From DATEEW01 sp035273665 (GTDB taxonomy: Bacteria > Pseudomonadota > Gammaproteobacteria > Burkholderiales > SG8-39), in NCBI GenBank assembly GCA_035273665.1, contig DATEOW010000072.1:1-26146 (forward strand): 26,146 nucleotides of DNA, in the 5' to 3' direction. The position numbers were made by a program, and so were the translations under genes. The notes beneath the pieces are model-generated. The model had not been told where the DNA came from. It was given only the letters and a program-made list of their open reading frames with translations, and did no database searches. Shown here one piece after another: positions 15,162-22,287 of the stretch. Every line of letters begins with the position of its first letter. Position 1 is the stretch's first letter.

Positions 15162-15884
15162 TTAATTGCGCCCAGGCCGCAACGAACGCTCCGCGACATC
15201 CTCGGACGTCGATAGCTCGCCTTTTTCGAGGTACATGATGGCGCGGGCTTTTTCGGCGGCACGGCGATCATGCGTCACCATCACAATGGTCTTGCCCAAT
15301 TCCGTATTGAGACGATCCAACAACGCCAGAATCTCTTCGGCTGAGTGACGATCCAAATCTCCGGTCGGCTCGTCGGCAACCAGCATCGTCGGGTCGGTAA
15401 TAATCGCCCGCGCGATAGCGACCCGCTGCTGCTGGCCGCCCGAGAGTTCCGACGGATAATGTTCAACGCGATCGCCAAGCCCGACGATATCGAGCGCCAT
15501 GCTTGCGCGTTCTCGTCTCTCGGCACGACTCAATCGGGTCAGCATGAGCGGCAATTCCACATTCTCGAAGGCGGTGAGAACCGGCATCAAGTTGTAGAAC
15601 TGGAAGATGAAACCGACGTGCGATGCGCGCCAATCGGCCAGATCCGCTTCGTTCAAGCGCGTGATGTCCACACCGTCCACCAGTACTTCACCGGAATCCG
15701 GTTTGTCGATTCCGGCGATGAGATTCAGTAGCGTGCTTTTGCCGGAACCCGATGGGCCCATCAGTCCGAGGAAATCGCCGCGCCGAATTTCGAAACTCAA
15801 ATCCGCAAGAACGGGCACACGCTGGTCGCCGCGCCTGTAGCTCTTGACGACGTTGCGCAGTGAAATGAGCGACTCATCGCTCAC
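15162..15884 (-). CDS. ABC exporter ATPase, MacB/LolD type
   Basis: A 240-residue ATPase. Walker A is GPSGSGKST (about 43-51), the Q-loop is FIFQFYNLMPVLTAFENVEL, the signature is LSGGQQQRVAIARA, and Walker B reads MLVADEPTGDLD followed by the switch VMVTHDRRAA. ADEPTGDLD and the Q-loop sequence place it in the LolD/MacB subfamily, which drives mechanotransmission rather than classic substrate passage through the membrane. The GTG at 15884 overlaps the TGA of the membrane-fusion protein gene (GTGA), giving coupled translation. It would energise the two permeases downstream. Confidence 0.93.
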   Translation of the reverse strand: MSDESLISLRNVVKSYRRGDQRVPVLADLSFEIRRGDFLGLMGPSGSGKSTLLNLIAGIDKPDSGEVLVDGVDITRLNEADLADWRASHVGFIFQFYNLMPVLTAFENVELPLMLTRLSRAERRERASMALDIVGLGDRVEHYPSELSGGQQQRVAIARAIITDPTMLVADEPTGDLDRHSAEEILALLDRLNTELGKTIVMVTHDRRAAEKARAIMYLEKGELSTSEDVAERSLRPGRN

Positions 15885-17089
15885 GGTTGCGCTTCGATTT
15901 TGATTTTGTGGCCGTCGAGCTTGGGATCGAGCGGCTGCAACACTACTTTGTCGCCGACCTTCAGGCCGCTTACTTCAGTTTGATCGCCTAACTTGCGGCC
16001 CGTCTGGATATCGACCAAATGCGCTCGCTCGTTCTCGATGCGCAGCACTTGGCGCTTGCCCTCATCCTGGATAATTGCCGCGTTCGGCAGCGCGGCGACC
16101 GCTTGGCGCTCGTCCGCGCGCAAAGGTCTTTCCAGGAATGCGATCTTCGCGCTCATTTCCGGCAATACACGCTCGTCGCGTTCGACGAACCGGATTTTGA
16201 CCAACACCGTTGCCTTGGCACGATCTACCGTGGGCACGATGCGGTTCACCACGCCGGCAAGGCGTTGCTCAGGTATGGCATCGAGTTGAATTTCGCAAGC
16301 TTGACCGATGCGGATTTTGCCGAGCGAGGATTCCGCTACGTCAGCCTCGACTTCGAGCGTATTCATATCGGCCATCGTGATGACCGCACCTTTGGTATCG
16401 AGCGCATTCGAAAACGGCGTGATGTTATCGCCGACATTCGCATTCTTGGTCAGCACGACTCCGGCGAACGGCGCGCGGATGAGCGTCTGATCGAAATCGA
16501 CCTCAGCGGCTTTTAAATTCGCTTGGGCAACCGACAATGAAGCTTGTTGGCTTTTCAAGGCTGCGCGCGCTTTGTCATATCGGGCCTTGGCCGTGTCATG
16601 AGCGGCTTCGCTGATGTAGCGCTTAGCGACAAGATCCTTCGACCTTTCAAAGGCGCTTTTCGCATCTTGTAATTCTGCGTTCGCTTGTTCGACATTCGCC
16701 GCCGCGACGTTCACACTGGCGCGCGCCTGTTCGCGTGCCGCGCCGACGTCGCCGCTTTCAAGCCGCGCGATGACTTGATCTGCTTCCACGCGGCTACCTT
16801 CGGAAACGCCGAGCCATTCGAGACGCCCGGTCGCTTTTGATGCGATCGACGCCTTGCGTTGCGCCACCACGTAGCCGGTCGCATTCAATTGAGTGATGGC
16901 TTGCGCCGGATACGCGTTGTTAACAGTAGCGGTTTGCACGCTACGTGCAGAGCTCATACGCGCGATGACGACGCCAAGGACGATGAGCATCGCCACAATA
17001 GCGAGGATGATCCGAGTGCTTGGGCGACGGCGCGGCGGCGGCGCCGCATTGCGATTGATGCTGAGCTTACCGAGGTCGGGAGCGGTCAC
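15881..17089 (-). CDS. Periplasmic membrane-fusion (HlyD/MacA-like) adaptor of the ABC exporter
   Basis: A 402-residue adaptor anchored by one inner-membrane helix at about 25-44 (IILAIVAMLIVLGVVIARM). It is followed by a biotinyl-lipoyl-like half (KASIASKATGRLEWLGVSEG, SRVEADQVIARLES), a long alpha-helical hairpin rich in Ala, Gln and Glu (about 112-200), the second lipoyl half with IRAPFAGVVLTKNANVGDNI, and beta-barrel and membrane-proximal domains to the end. It should link the permease complex to an outer-membrane TolC-type channel; no such gene is in the window. The start is GTG 17089 with only a weak ribosome site; the promoter -10 lies at 17140-17145. It is the first gene of the exporter unit. 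Confidence 0.92.
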   Translation of the reverse strand: MTAPDLGKLSINRNAAPPPRRRPSTRIILAIVAMLIVLGVVIARMSSARSVQTATVNNAYPAQAITQLNATGYVVAQRKASIASKATGRLEWLGVSEGSRVEADQVIARLESGDVGAAREQARASVNVAAANVEQANAELQDAKSAFERSKDLVAKRYISEAAHDTAKARYDKARAALKSQQASLSVAQANLKAAEVDFDQTLIRAPFAGVVLTKNANVGDNITPFSNALDTKGAVITMADMNTLEVEADVAESSLGKIRIGQACEIQLDAIPEQRLAGVVNRIVPTVDRAKATVLVKIRFVERDERVLPEMSAKIAFLERPLRADERQAVAALPNAAIIQDEGKRQVLRIENERAHLVDIQTGRKLGDQTEVSGLKVGDKVVLQPLDPKLDGHKIKIEAQP

Positions 17090-17133
17090 GAAGGCGTTCT
17101 GAGGGAAGCGTCGTTCTAAGGAAAGGCAAGGAC

Positions 17134-17150
17134 GCCGCCATTATAGCGGC
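17134..17150 (-). promoter_or_regulatory. Promoter -10 of the exporter operon inside an inverted repeat
   Basis: The minus strand carries a perfect TATAAT at 17140-17145, flanked by GCCGC and GGCGGC, so that the hexamer sits in the middle of a short inverted repeat. The -35 region 17 nt upstream is poor. The expected leader to the GTG at 17089 is about 44 nt. A dyad around the -10 may bind a regulator. Confidence 0.55.
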
Positions 17151-17204
17151 TCCACGTTCCGATTCCCGAGATGTCCGAAAGTTCAGCGCACCGACAAAAG
17201 GGCG

Positions 17205-19136
17205 TTAAGCGGATGCGCGCGAAGAAGACGGATCGCCCGCGGGGCGCGGACGCTTGCCGGCCGGTGCGAAACTGCCGGCTTTGAGAATACGTTCGACGTC
17301 AATGGCGGGCATGGGACGCGCATAGTAATAGCCCTGCGCTTCCTCGCAACCATTGGCGAGCAGAAATTCGATTTGCGCCTGCGTTTCAACGCCCTCGGCC
17401 ACCACGCCTAAGCCCAGGCTTTTGGCCAGCGCGATAATCGCGCCCGTAATGGCCACGTCGTCTTGGTCATGCGGAATATCGCGCACGAAGCTGCTATCGA
17501 TCTTCAGGCGGCTTAAGGGGAACCTTTTCAAGTAACTCATCGATGAATAGCCGATACCGAAGTCGTCAATCGCCAATTGCACGCCCAGATCGCGAAGCCG
17601 CTGCATTTTCGCCACGACGTGCTCCGATCCGTCCATCAGCGAACCCTCGGTGATTTCCAGTTCCAGCGCCTGCGGATCGAGGTTGTTGTGCCTCAGCACG
17701 CTGGTTACGACGTCGAGGAGATCGTCTTGATTGAATTGTCGACTCGACAAATTGACGCTCATACGCATATCGTTGAAACCCATGGCGCGCCAATGACGCA
17801 TTTGCCCGCAAGCCTGCTGCAACACCCACTCGCCGATCGCGACGATGAGCCCGCAATCCTCCGCAACCGGAATGAACTCACCCGGGCTGATCGTGCCGCG
17901 CTCCGCTTCGTTCCAGCGCAATAGCGCCTCCATGCAAACGATCTGACCGGTGGAAAGATCGATCTGCGGCTGGTAATGCAAAGTGAACTCGTTGCGCGCA
18001 ATGGCGTGGCGCAATTTGTTCTCCAAGGCGAGGCGCCGCAAGGAGCGTACATTCATCTCCGACGAGAAGAACTGAAAGTTATTGCGGCCTTTTTCTTTGG
18101 CGTCGTACATGGCCACGTCGGCGTGTTTGATTAAGGTTTCAGCGTCCGGCGCGTCCGTGGGATAGATGCTGATGCCGACACTCGTGCCGATATAGATCTC
18201 TTGCTGAGAGATCGTGAAAGGCCGCGAAACGGCGCCGATCAAATGCTCGCACATATAGCTCAGACTTTCGGCTTGGCTGACGTTTTCGACCAACACCGTA
18301 AATTCGTCGCCGCCCAAACGGCATACAAGATCGCTCTTGCGTACAGTTTCGCTCAACCGCATGGCTACGGCGGCGAGGAGCGCGTCGCCCACGTGATGGC
18401 CGAGCGTATCGTTGATGTATTTGAACCGATCAAGATCGAGAAACAGCAGCGCGACGCCGCGACCGCTCCGCCGCGCGCGGTCGAGCGCCGCCTCGAGCGA
18501 CTGATTAAACATATTGCGGTTGGGCAGGTTGGTCGTCGGATCAAAATGCGCGAGGAATTCCAAACGCTCTTCGGTCCTCGTCAACGCTCGACGTAAGCCC
18601 AGCAATAAAAGATAAGCGACAAACAAGGCAGCCGCGACGATGAACAGCGCCATCGCCGCATACCACCCCAGCCGTTCATAGAAGTCGGACAGGTCGGCAC
18701 GGATATACAGCGTGCCGAAATGCTGTTCGCCGTCGAGAACCGGCACGGCTAAGTCGAGCTTGGTGCCATGAAAGCGAAAATCGCTTTGCGGGTCCGTCCA
18801 GGTCGCGCGTAAGGCGTCCTCATCCGCGCTGCGGCGATAGACCGCGATCGTGTCCTGGAGATCGTCGATAAGAATGGCATGCGTAATATGGGGTGAGGCG
18901 CTCAGGACGGAAATGATTTCGCGCGCGTCGTTCGTATCGCCCTTGCGTAGCGCGGTAATCGAGTTTGCGCTGACCATGCGGGCTTGCAGACGTAAGTCGT
19001 CGACCATCGCCGCACGCATGAAAATAAATTCGGCACCGACCATAATGCCGGCCATCACCAAAAGCGCGATGCCCGTCACGAGCAGGTTGACGATGGTCAG
19101 CTTGGTTTTGAGTGGCGCCTGTTGCATGGCGTTCAT
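17205..19136 (-). CDS. Membrane GGDEF-EAL c-di-GMP enzyme with CHASE8-like sensor
   Basis: A 643-residue protein. Helix at about 13-40, a periplasmic region of about 115 residues resembling CHASE8 (VDDLRLQARMVSANSITALR, ISVLSASPHITHAILIDD), a second helix at about 158-180, then a GGDEF domain (about 193-355) and an EAL domain (about 370-625). The cyclase motif GGDEF (275-279) is intact, preceded by a possible inhibitory RxxD site (RKSD, 266-269). The phosphodiesterase motif EALLRW starts at 403, with DDFGIGYSS (524-532), Lys545 and AEGVE (580-584) present. Both activities are therefore possible. ATG 19136 is chosen because an AAGG site lies 7 nt upstream and it overlaps the stop of the small gene before it (ATGA); a TTG at 19163 is the alternative. 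Confidence 0.93.
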   Translation of the reverse strand: MNAMQQAPLKTKLTIVNLLVTGIALLVMAGIMVGAEFIFMRAAMVDDLRLQARMVSANSITALRKGDTNDAREIISVLSASPHITHAILIDDLQDTIAVYRRSADEDALRATWTDPQSDFRFHGTKLDLAVPVLDGEQHFGTLYIRADLSDFYERLGWYAAMALFIVAAALFVAYLLLLGLRRALTRTEERLEFLAHFDPTTNLPNRNMFNQSLEAALDRARRSGRGVALLFLDLDRFKYINDTLGHHVGDALLAAVAMRLSETVRKSDLVCRLGGDEFTVLVENVSQAESLSYMCEHLIGAVSRPFTISQQEIYIGTSVGISIYPTDAPDAETLIKHADVAMYDAKEKGRNNFQFFSSEMNVRSLRRLALENKLRHAIARNEFTLHYQPQIDLSTGQIVCMEALLRWNEAERGTISPGEFIPVAEDCGLIVAIGEWVLQQACGQMRHWRAMGFNDMRMSVNLSSRQFNQDDLLDVVTSVLRHNNLDPQALELEITEGSLMDGSEHVVAKMQRLRDLGVQLAIDDFGIGYSSMSYLKRFPLSRLKIDSSFVRDIPHDQDDVAITGAIIALAKSLGLGVVAEGVETQAQIEFLLANGCEEAQGYYYARPMPAIDVERILKAGSFAPAGKRPRPAGDPSSSRASA

Positions 19137-19348
19137 GCGGGCGCCTTGTCGCGGACCGGGCAAACCCGGCGGGCGGCGGTGATCAGTTCAAGTTTCGACC
19201 GTGGCAACGACAAAAGCTTCTCCCCCCAACAAAGTTCATCCGGCGATTTATCGTGGAGGTGGACCGTATCGCTTTGTTTTGCAGTGCCCCCCTTCGCTTC
19301 ATCGACACGAATGCCGATTATTGGAATGTGCCGCGTGTCCTTTGTCAC
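19133..19348 (-). CDS. Small protein coupled to the GGDEF-EAL gene, DUF3606-like
   Basis: A 71-residue frame from GTG 19348 whose TGA overlaps the ATG of the GGDEF-EAL gene (ATGA). It begins with a short stretch MTKDTRHIPIIGIRVDEAKG and continues with SDTVHLHDKSPDELCWGEKL, then LSLPRSKLELITAARRVCPV. The second half loosely resembles the DUF3606 pattern (xxVxxHxx..E..xWxxKL, xxxxLxxAVxxV), which I recall but did not search. Two cysteines are present; no signal peptide or membrane helix. It has only a weak ribosome site and no ATG start, which lowers confidence, but the stop/start overlap and its position between two c-di-GMP genes support a real gene. Function unknown. Confidence 0.5.
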   Translation of the reverse strand: MTKDTRHIPIIGIRVDEAKGGTAKQSDTVHLHDKSPDELCWGEKLLSLPRSKLELITAARRVCPVRDKAPA

Positions 19349-19408
19349 ATCTTAGACGGCCATTAGGACTTTGCGACAATTTTTTCGTTTGTTTTTTGTT
19401 TGGGGAGG

Positions 19409-20431
19409 TCAGAGCATCATGACGCGGTTGCGCCCGGCGTTCTTTGCGGCGTAAAGCGATTGATCCGCTTTTTGCATCAACTCGATGCCGCTCATGCTTG
19501 AACCGAGGACGGCAACACCGGCGGATCCGGCGATGTGAAATCGCTCGCCATTGATTTCGATCTCGCTTTCATGAATGGCGGCGAGGCAGCGTTCGAGTGC
19601 GACAACGGCGCTCGTGCCGTCTGCACCCGGCAGGACGACGCAAAATTCGTCGCCGCCGATGCGAGCGACCAAATCTTGTCCGCGCACACAAAGGCTCAGC
19701 GCGTCGGCAAAGCGCTTCAGGGCCACATCGCCGGCCGCGTGACCAAAGCGGTCGTTGACGCTCTTGAAGGCATCGACATCCAGTACGGCAAGGGCAAGCG
19801 ACTGGCCCGCCCGTTGCGCACGGTTAACTTCTTCCTGCAAACGTCGCTCGATGTACCGCCGGTTATAGGTGCCCGTCAGCGCATCGATGGTGGCCTGCTT
19901 TTCCAACTCCGCTTCGAGAAACTTATGTTTGCTGATATCGGCGAAGGAACATAGGACGGCGGCGATCTGCGAGCTGTCCATGTCGAAGACCGCGCGCACA
20001 TTGACGTTGAGCCAGCGTTGATGGCCATCTGCACTGCGCACCGGCATTTCGATCCCCGTGCGCGGCTTACCGTCCAAAAGGGTTTCGGTGGCGGGATGCA
20101 AGCCGCTGGTTCGCTTGTTCGGATCGACGCCCCATAGCCACCGGCGCACCGCTTCGTCGTCGCCGATGAGCATGCGGGCGCTGGGATTGACCGTCGACAC
20201 GCTACCGCGTTTATCAAGCAGGACAATGCCTTCCTCGAGCGCTTCGACGAGGACGAAATATCGTTGCTCCGCCCAACGTAGCCGGGCACGCGTGCGGCCC
20301 AATTCTTCGAGTGCGAGTTGCAACTCGGTTTTATAAGCGGGCTCCGTGGGTGAATCGGCGCCCACTAGCGTGTGCAGCGGCTGTCCAATCGATGCCATAG
20401 CATCCGTTGCGAACGATTGCAGACTGGCCAT
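19409..20431 (-). CDS. PAS-GGDEF diguanylate cyclase
   Basis: A 340-residue soluble protein that should make c-di-GMP. A helical N-terminus with coiled-coil character (about 32-58) leads into a PAS domain (about 58-175, LVEALEEGIVLLDKRGSVST, followed by the PAC-like ending FADISKHKFLEAELEKQA). The GGDEF domain (about 178-338) starts TIDALTGTYNRRY and has the intact motif GGDEF at 259-263, with a product-inhibition site RGQD at 250-253, five residues upstream as expected. ATG 20431 gives the natural N-terminus. It lies 67 nt after the TonB-like gene and 60 nt before the small coupled gene, all in one direction. The PAS ligand is unknown. Confidence 0.93.
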   Translation of the reverse strand: MASLQSFATDAMASIGQPLHTLVGADSPTEPAYKTELQLALEELGRTRARLRWAEQRYFVLVEALEEGIVLLDKRGSVSTVNPSARMLIGDDEAVRRWLWGVDPNKRTSGLHPATETLLDGKPRTGIEMPVRSADGHQRWLNVNVRAVFDMDSSQIAAVLCSFADISKHKFLEAELEKQATIDALTGTYNRRYIERRLQEEVNRAQRAGQSLALAVLDVDAFKSVNDRFGHAAGDVALKRFADALSLCVRGQDLVARIGGDEFCVVLPGADGTSAVVALERCLAAIHESEIEINGERFHIAGSAGVAVLGSSMSGIELMQKADQSLYAAKNAGRNRVMML

Positions 20432-20498
20432 TATGCGCTCATCCGTAGTGCGTGGAACCCTCTACGACGCGATGCAAGGCCGAGACCTGACACAGTGC

Positions 20499-21056
20499 CT
20501 AATTCAATTCAAAACGCACCGGAAAAAGCACGCTTCGGCTCCGTATTTCCGGACCGAGACTGCGCAGGTTACCCACTGCCCGCAGCGCTGCTTCGTCGAG
20601 TAAAACATGTCCCGAACTGCTTACGACGCTTACGGCGACGATTCTGGCGCCCGCATCGACCTCCACCGCCAACACGGTTTCTCCTTCCAACCCGGCCGCG
20701 AGCGCTTCGGGCGGATAGGGAAGCGAATCCGACAGACGCGTCAACAGTTTCTCCAGTTTGCGCGCCGGCATCGCAGTCGGAGCCGCGTGATTCGCCGATG
20801 GGGATCGTTTGACTTCAGCTTCCGCTGCGTCTTCACCTTCGATCGTGTTCGCCAGCGGCTCCTCCTCTTCCATCGGCACGACGGGCAGGGGCGGCAGTTG
20901 AACATTCAGGACGGCGGCAATAGGCATCGCATGAGAACGCAACCAGGGTTGGGCGAGATAGCCCACGGTCACGTGAAATGCGACGGACGCGACCAATGCC
21001 GAAACTGCGCGCGTCCACATCGCCAAGTCCGCATTGCTTTGACTTTTAGTCCCCAT
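20499..21056 (-). CDS. TonB-family energy-transducer-like protein
   Basis: A 185-residue protein. A membrane helix at about 15-36 contains Ser24 and His28 (SVAFH), the S-x3-H spacing characteristic of the TonB helix that contacts ExbB/ExbD. A short linker with EEEE (63-66) rather than a long proline-lysine stretch follows. The C-terminal TonB domain spans about 100-185: SDSLPYPPEALAAGLEGETV, then VEVDAGARIVAVSVVSSSGH and a final FPVRFELN. No exbB or exbD gene is nearby. The start ATG 21056 leaves a 47-nt gap to the divergent ankyrin gene; a GTG at 21125 would overlap that gene. The linker is short for a protein that must span the periplasm, so a partner other than an outer-membrane receptor is possible. 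Confidence 0.85.
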   Translation of the reverse strand: MGTKSQSNADLAMWTRAVSALVASVAFHVTVGYLAQPWLRSHAMPIAAVLNVQLPPLPVVPMEEEEPLANTIEGEDAAEAEVKRSPSANHAAPTAMPARKLEKLLTRLSDSLPYPPEALAAGLEGETVLAVEVDAGARIVAVSVVSSSGHVLLDEAALRAVGNLRSLGPEIRSRSVLFPVRFELN

Positions 21057-21103
21057 CTGCGGAATATGGGGGCGTTTCTCCGCTCGTGGCAAGCCGAACC
21101 TCG

Positions 21104-22147
21104 ATGATCCGTTTTTTCCGCACACTGCTTGGCCTTGGTTTTTTCGTCGTTATGTCCTCCCATGCGGCCTTGCCTGATCCGGCGCGCTTTGGTGCGAGCA
21201 TCGAGGCGGGCGACCTGCACAGTGCGCGTGCGTGGCTTGATGAGGGCCTTCCGGCCGACTTCGCGGCCGACCGCATCGGTACGGGGTTGATGATTGCCGC
21301 CTGGGAAGGAAATGTGGAGATGATGGCGCTTTTCCATAGCCGCGGTGCCGATGTCAACTACGTCAATGCGCAAGGCGAACAGGCCTTGATGCATGCGGCA
21401 TGGAAAGGCCACATCGACGCGGTGCGTTGGCTTCTCGCCCATGGCGCGCAAGTCAATCGTGCCCCGCGTCAATGGACAGCCCTGCATTACGCCGTCTTTG
21501 CCGGCAACGAAGAGGCCGCACAACTCCTGATGCAACAAGGCGCGGACATCAACGCACGCTCGACGAACGGCTCCACGGTGCTCATGATGGCCGCGCGCGA
21601 AGGACGGGCGTCCCTCGCGCAAGCGTTGATCAATCGAGGCGCCGAAGCAGGTGTACGAAACGATGCGGGCGATAGTGCGCTGCAGTGGAGCTTGCGTCAC
21701 GGTCATATGCAGATCGCTCGGGCCTTGGCCACAGCGGAGCAGATCGCCGCGGAAACCAAAGTTGCGGTCAACCTGCCGCCGCCGAAGCGTTCCGAGCCCG
21801 CGCCGAAAAAAATCGAATCCCTTCTTGAAGATATTCGAGCCGCGCGCGCGGCGGGCAAGCCGATTGATGAAGTCATGCGCGCGTATACCGCCGCACTCGC
21901 CGAGTTCAACAGGAAGCCGGCGGTCCGCAAAGGCACCGCGCGCGGCATGGTGATCACCGCCAAACGCAATGCGCCCGAGCAGCAACGCGCAACCCTGGTA
22001 TACGACGCGGGAAACACCCCGCCCTTGAGCCGTATGGTGGAAGAGATTCGCGCCGCCCGTGCGTCGGGGGGATCGGTGAACGAGGTCCTGAAAGCCAACG
22101 AAGCCGCCCTTTCCTCTTATCGGGATAAGGGTTCCGACGCGCCCTAG
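21104..22147 (+). CDS. Exported ankyrin-repeat protein with duplicated C-terminal motif
   Basis: A 347-residue protein with signal peptide MIRFFRTLLGLGFFVVMSSHA. About five ankyrin repeats follow (roughly 28-195), recognisable from GTGLMIAAWEGNVEMMALFH, QALMHAAWKGHIDAVRWLLA, TALHYAVFAGNEEAAQLLMQ and TVLMMAAREGRASLAQALIN. They should form a protein-binding solenoid in the periplasm. After a proline-rich linker, a roughly 35-residue helical motif occurs twice (codons at 21812-21916 and 22025-22129), sharing EIRAAR/DIRAAR and EV...A..AAL. The ATG at 21104 is preferred over a GTG at 21086 because it gives the clean signal peptide. It is divergent from the TonB-like gene and is followed by a terminator. 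Partner unknown. Confidence 0.88.
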   Translation: MIRFFRTLLGLGFFVVMSSHAALPDPARFGASIEAGDLHSARAWLDEGLPADFAADRIGTGLMIAAWEGNVEMMALFHSRGADVNYVNAQGEQALMHAAWKGHIDAVRWLLAHGAQVNRAPRQWTALHYAVFAGNEEAAQLLMQQGADINARSTNGSTVLMMAAREGRASLAQALINRGAEAGVRNDAGDSALQWSLRHGHMQIARALATAEQIAAETKVAVNLPPPKRSEPAPKKIESLLEDIRAARAAGKPIDEVMRAYTAALAEFNRKPAVRKGTARGMVITAKRNAPEQQRATLVYDAGNTPPLSRMVEEIRAARASGGSVNEVLKANEAALSSYRDKGSDAP

Positions 22148-22180
22148 GCGTCATACTTCTGACTCGTGGAGCAAATAGTG

Positions 22181-22218
22181 CACGCCAGGGCCTGCCGGGC
22201 GTGACGCCCTTGGCTTTT
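22181..22218 (+). terminator. Terminator after the ankyrin gene
   Basis: GCCAGGGC (22184-22191) pairs with GCCCTTGGC (22206-22214) with one bulged base, followed by TTTTCC. An alternative hairpin, CACGCC (22181-22186) with GGGCGTG, competes for the same arm. Located 34 nt after the stop. Confidence 0.6.
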
Positions 22219-22233
22219 CCTTTGCATAGCCCC

Positions 22234-22260
22234 TTGGGCGGTAGCGCTTTCCGATAAAAT
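22234..22260 (+). promoter_or_regulatory. Candidate promoter of the phosphorelay genes
   Basis: TTGGGC (22234-22239) and TAAAAT (22255-22260) are separated by 15 nt. The -10 matches the consensus at 5 of 6 positions, the -35 is weak and the spacing short. The start would lie about 20 nt before the ATG at 22288. Confidence 0.4.
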
Positions 22261-22287
22261 CCGCAGTTCCCGTCGCGAAGCTTCCCC

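Noticed and set aside
20969..21985. Minus-strand open frame of 338 codons opposite the ankyrin gene
   Set aside because: The plus strand encodes a signal peptide and ankyrin repeats here, while the minus-strand product is arginine- and histidine-rich without motifs.
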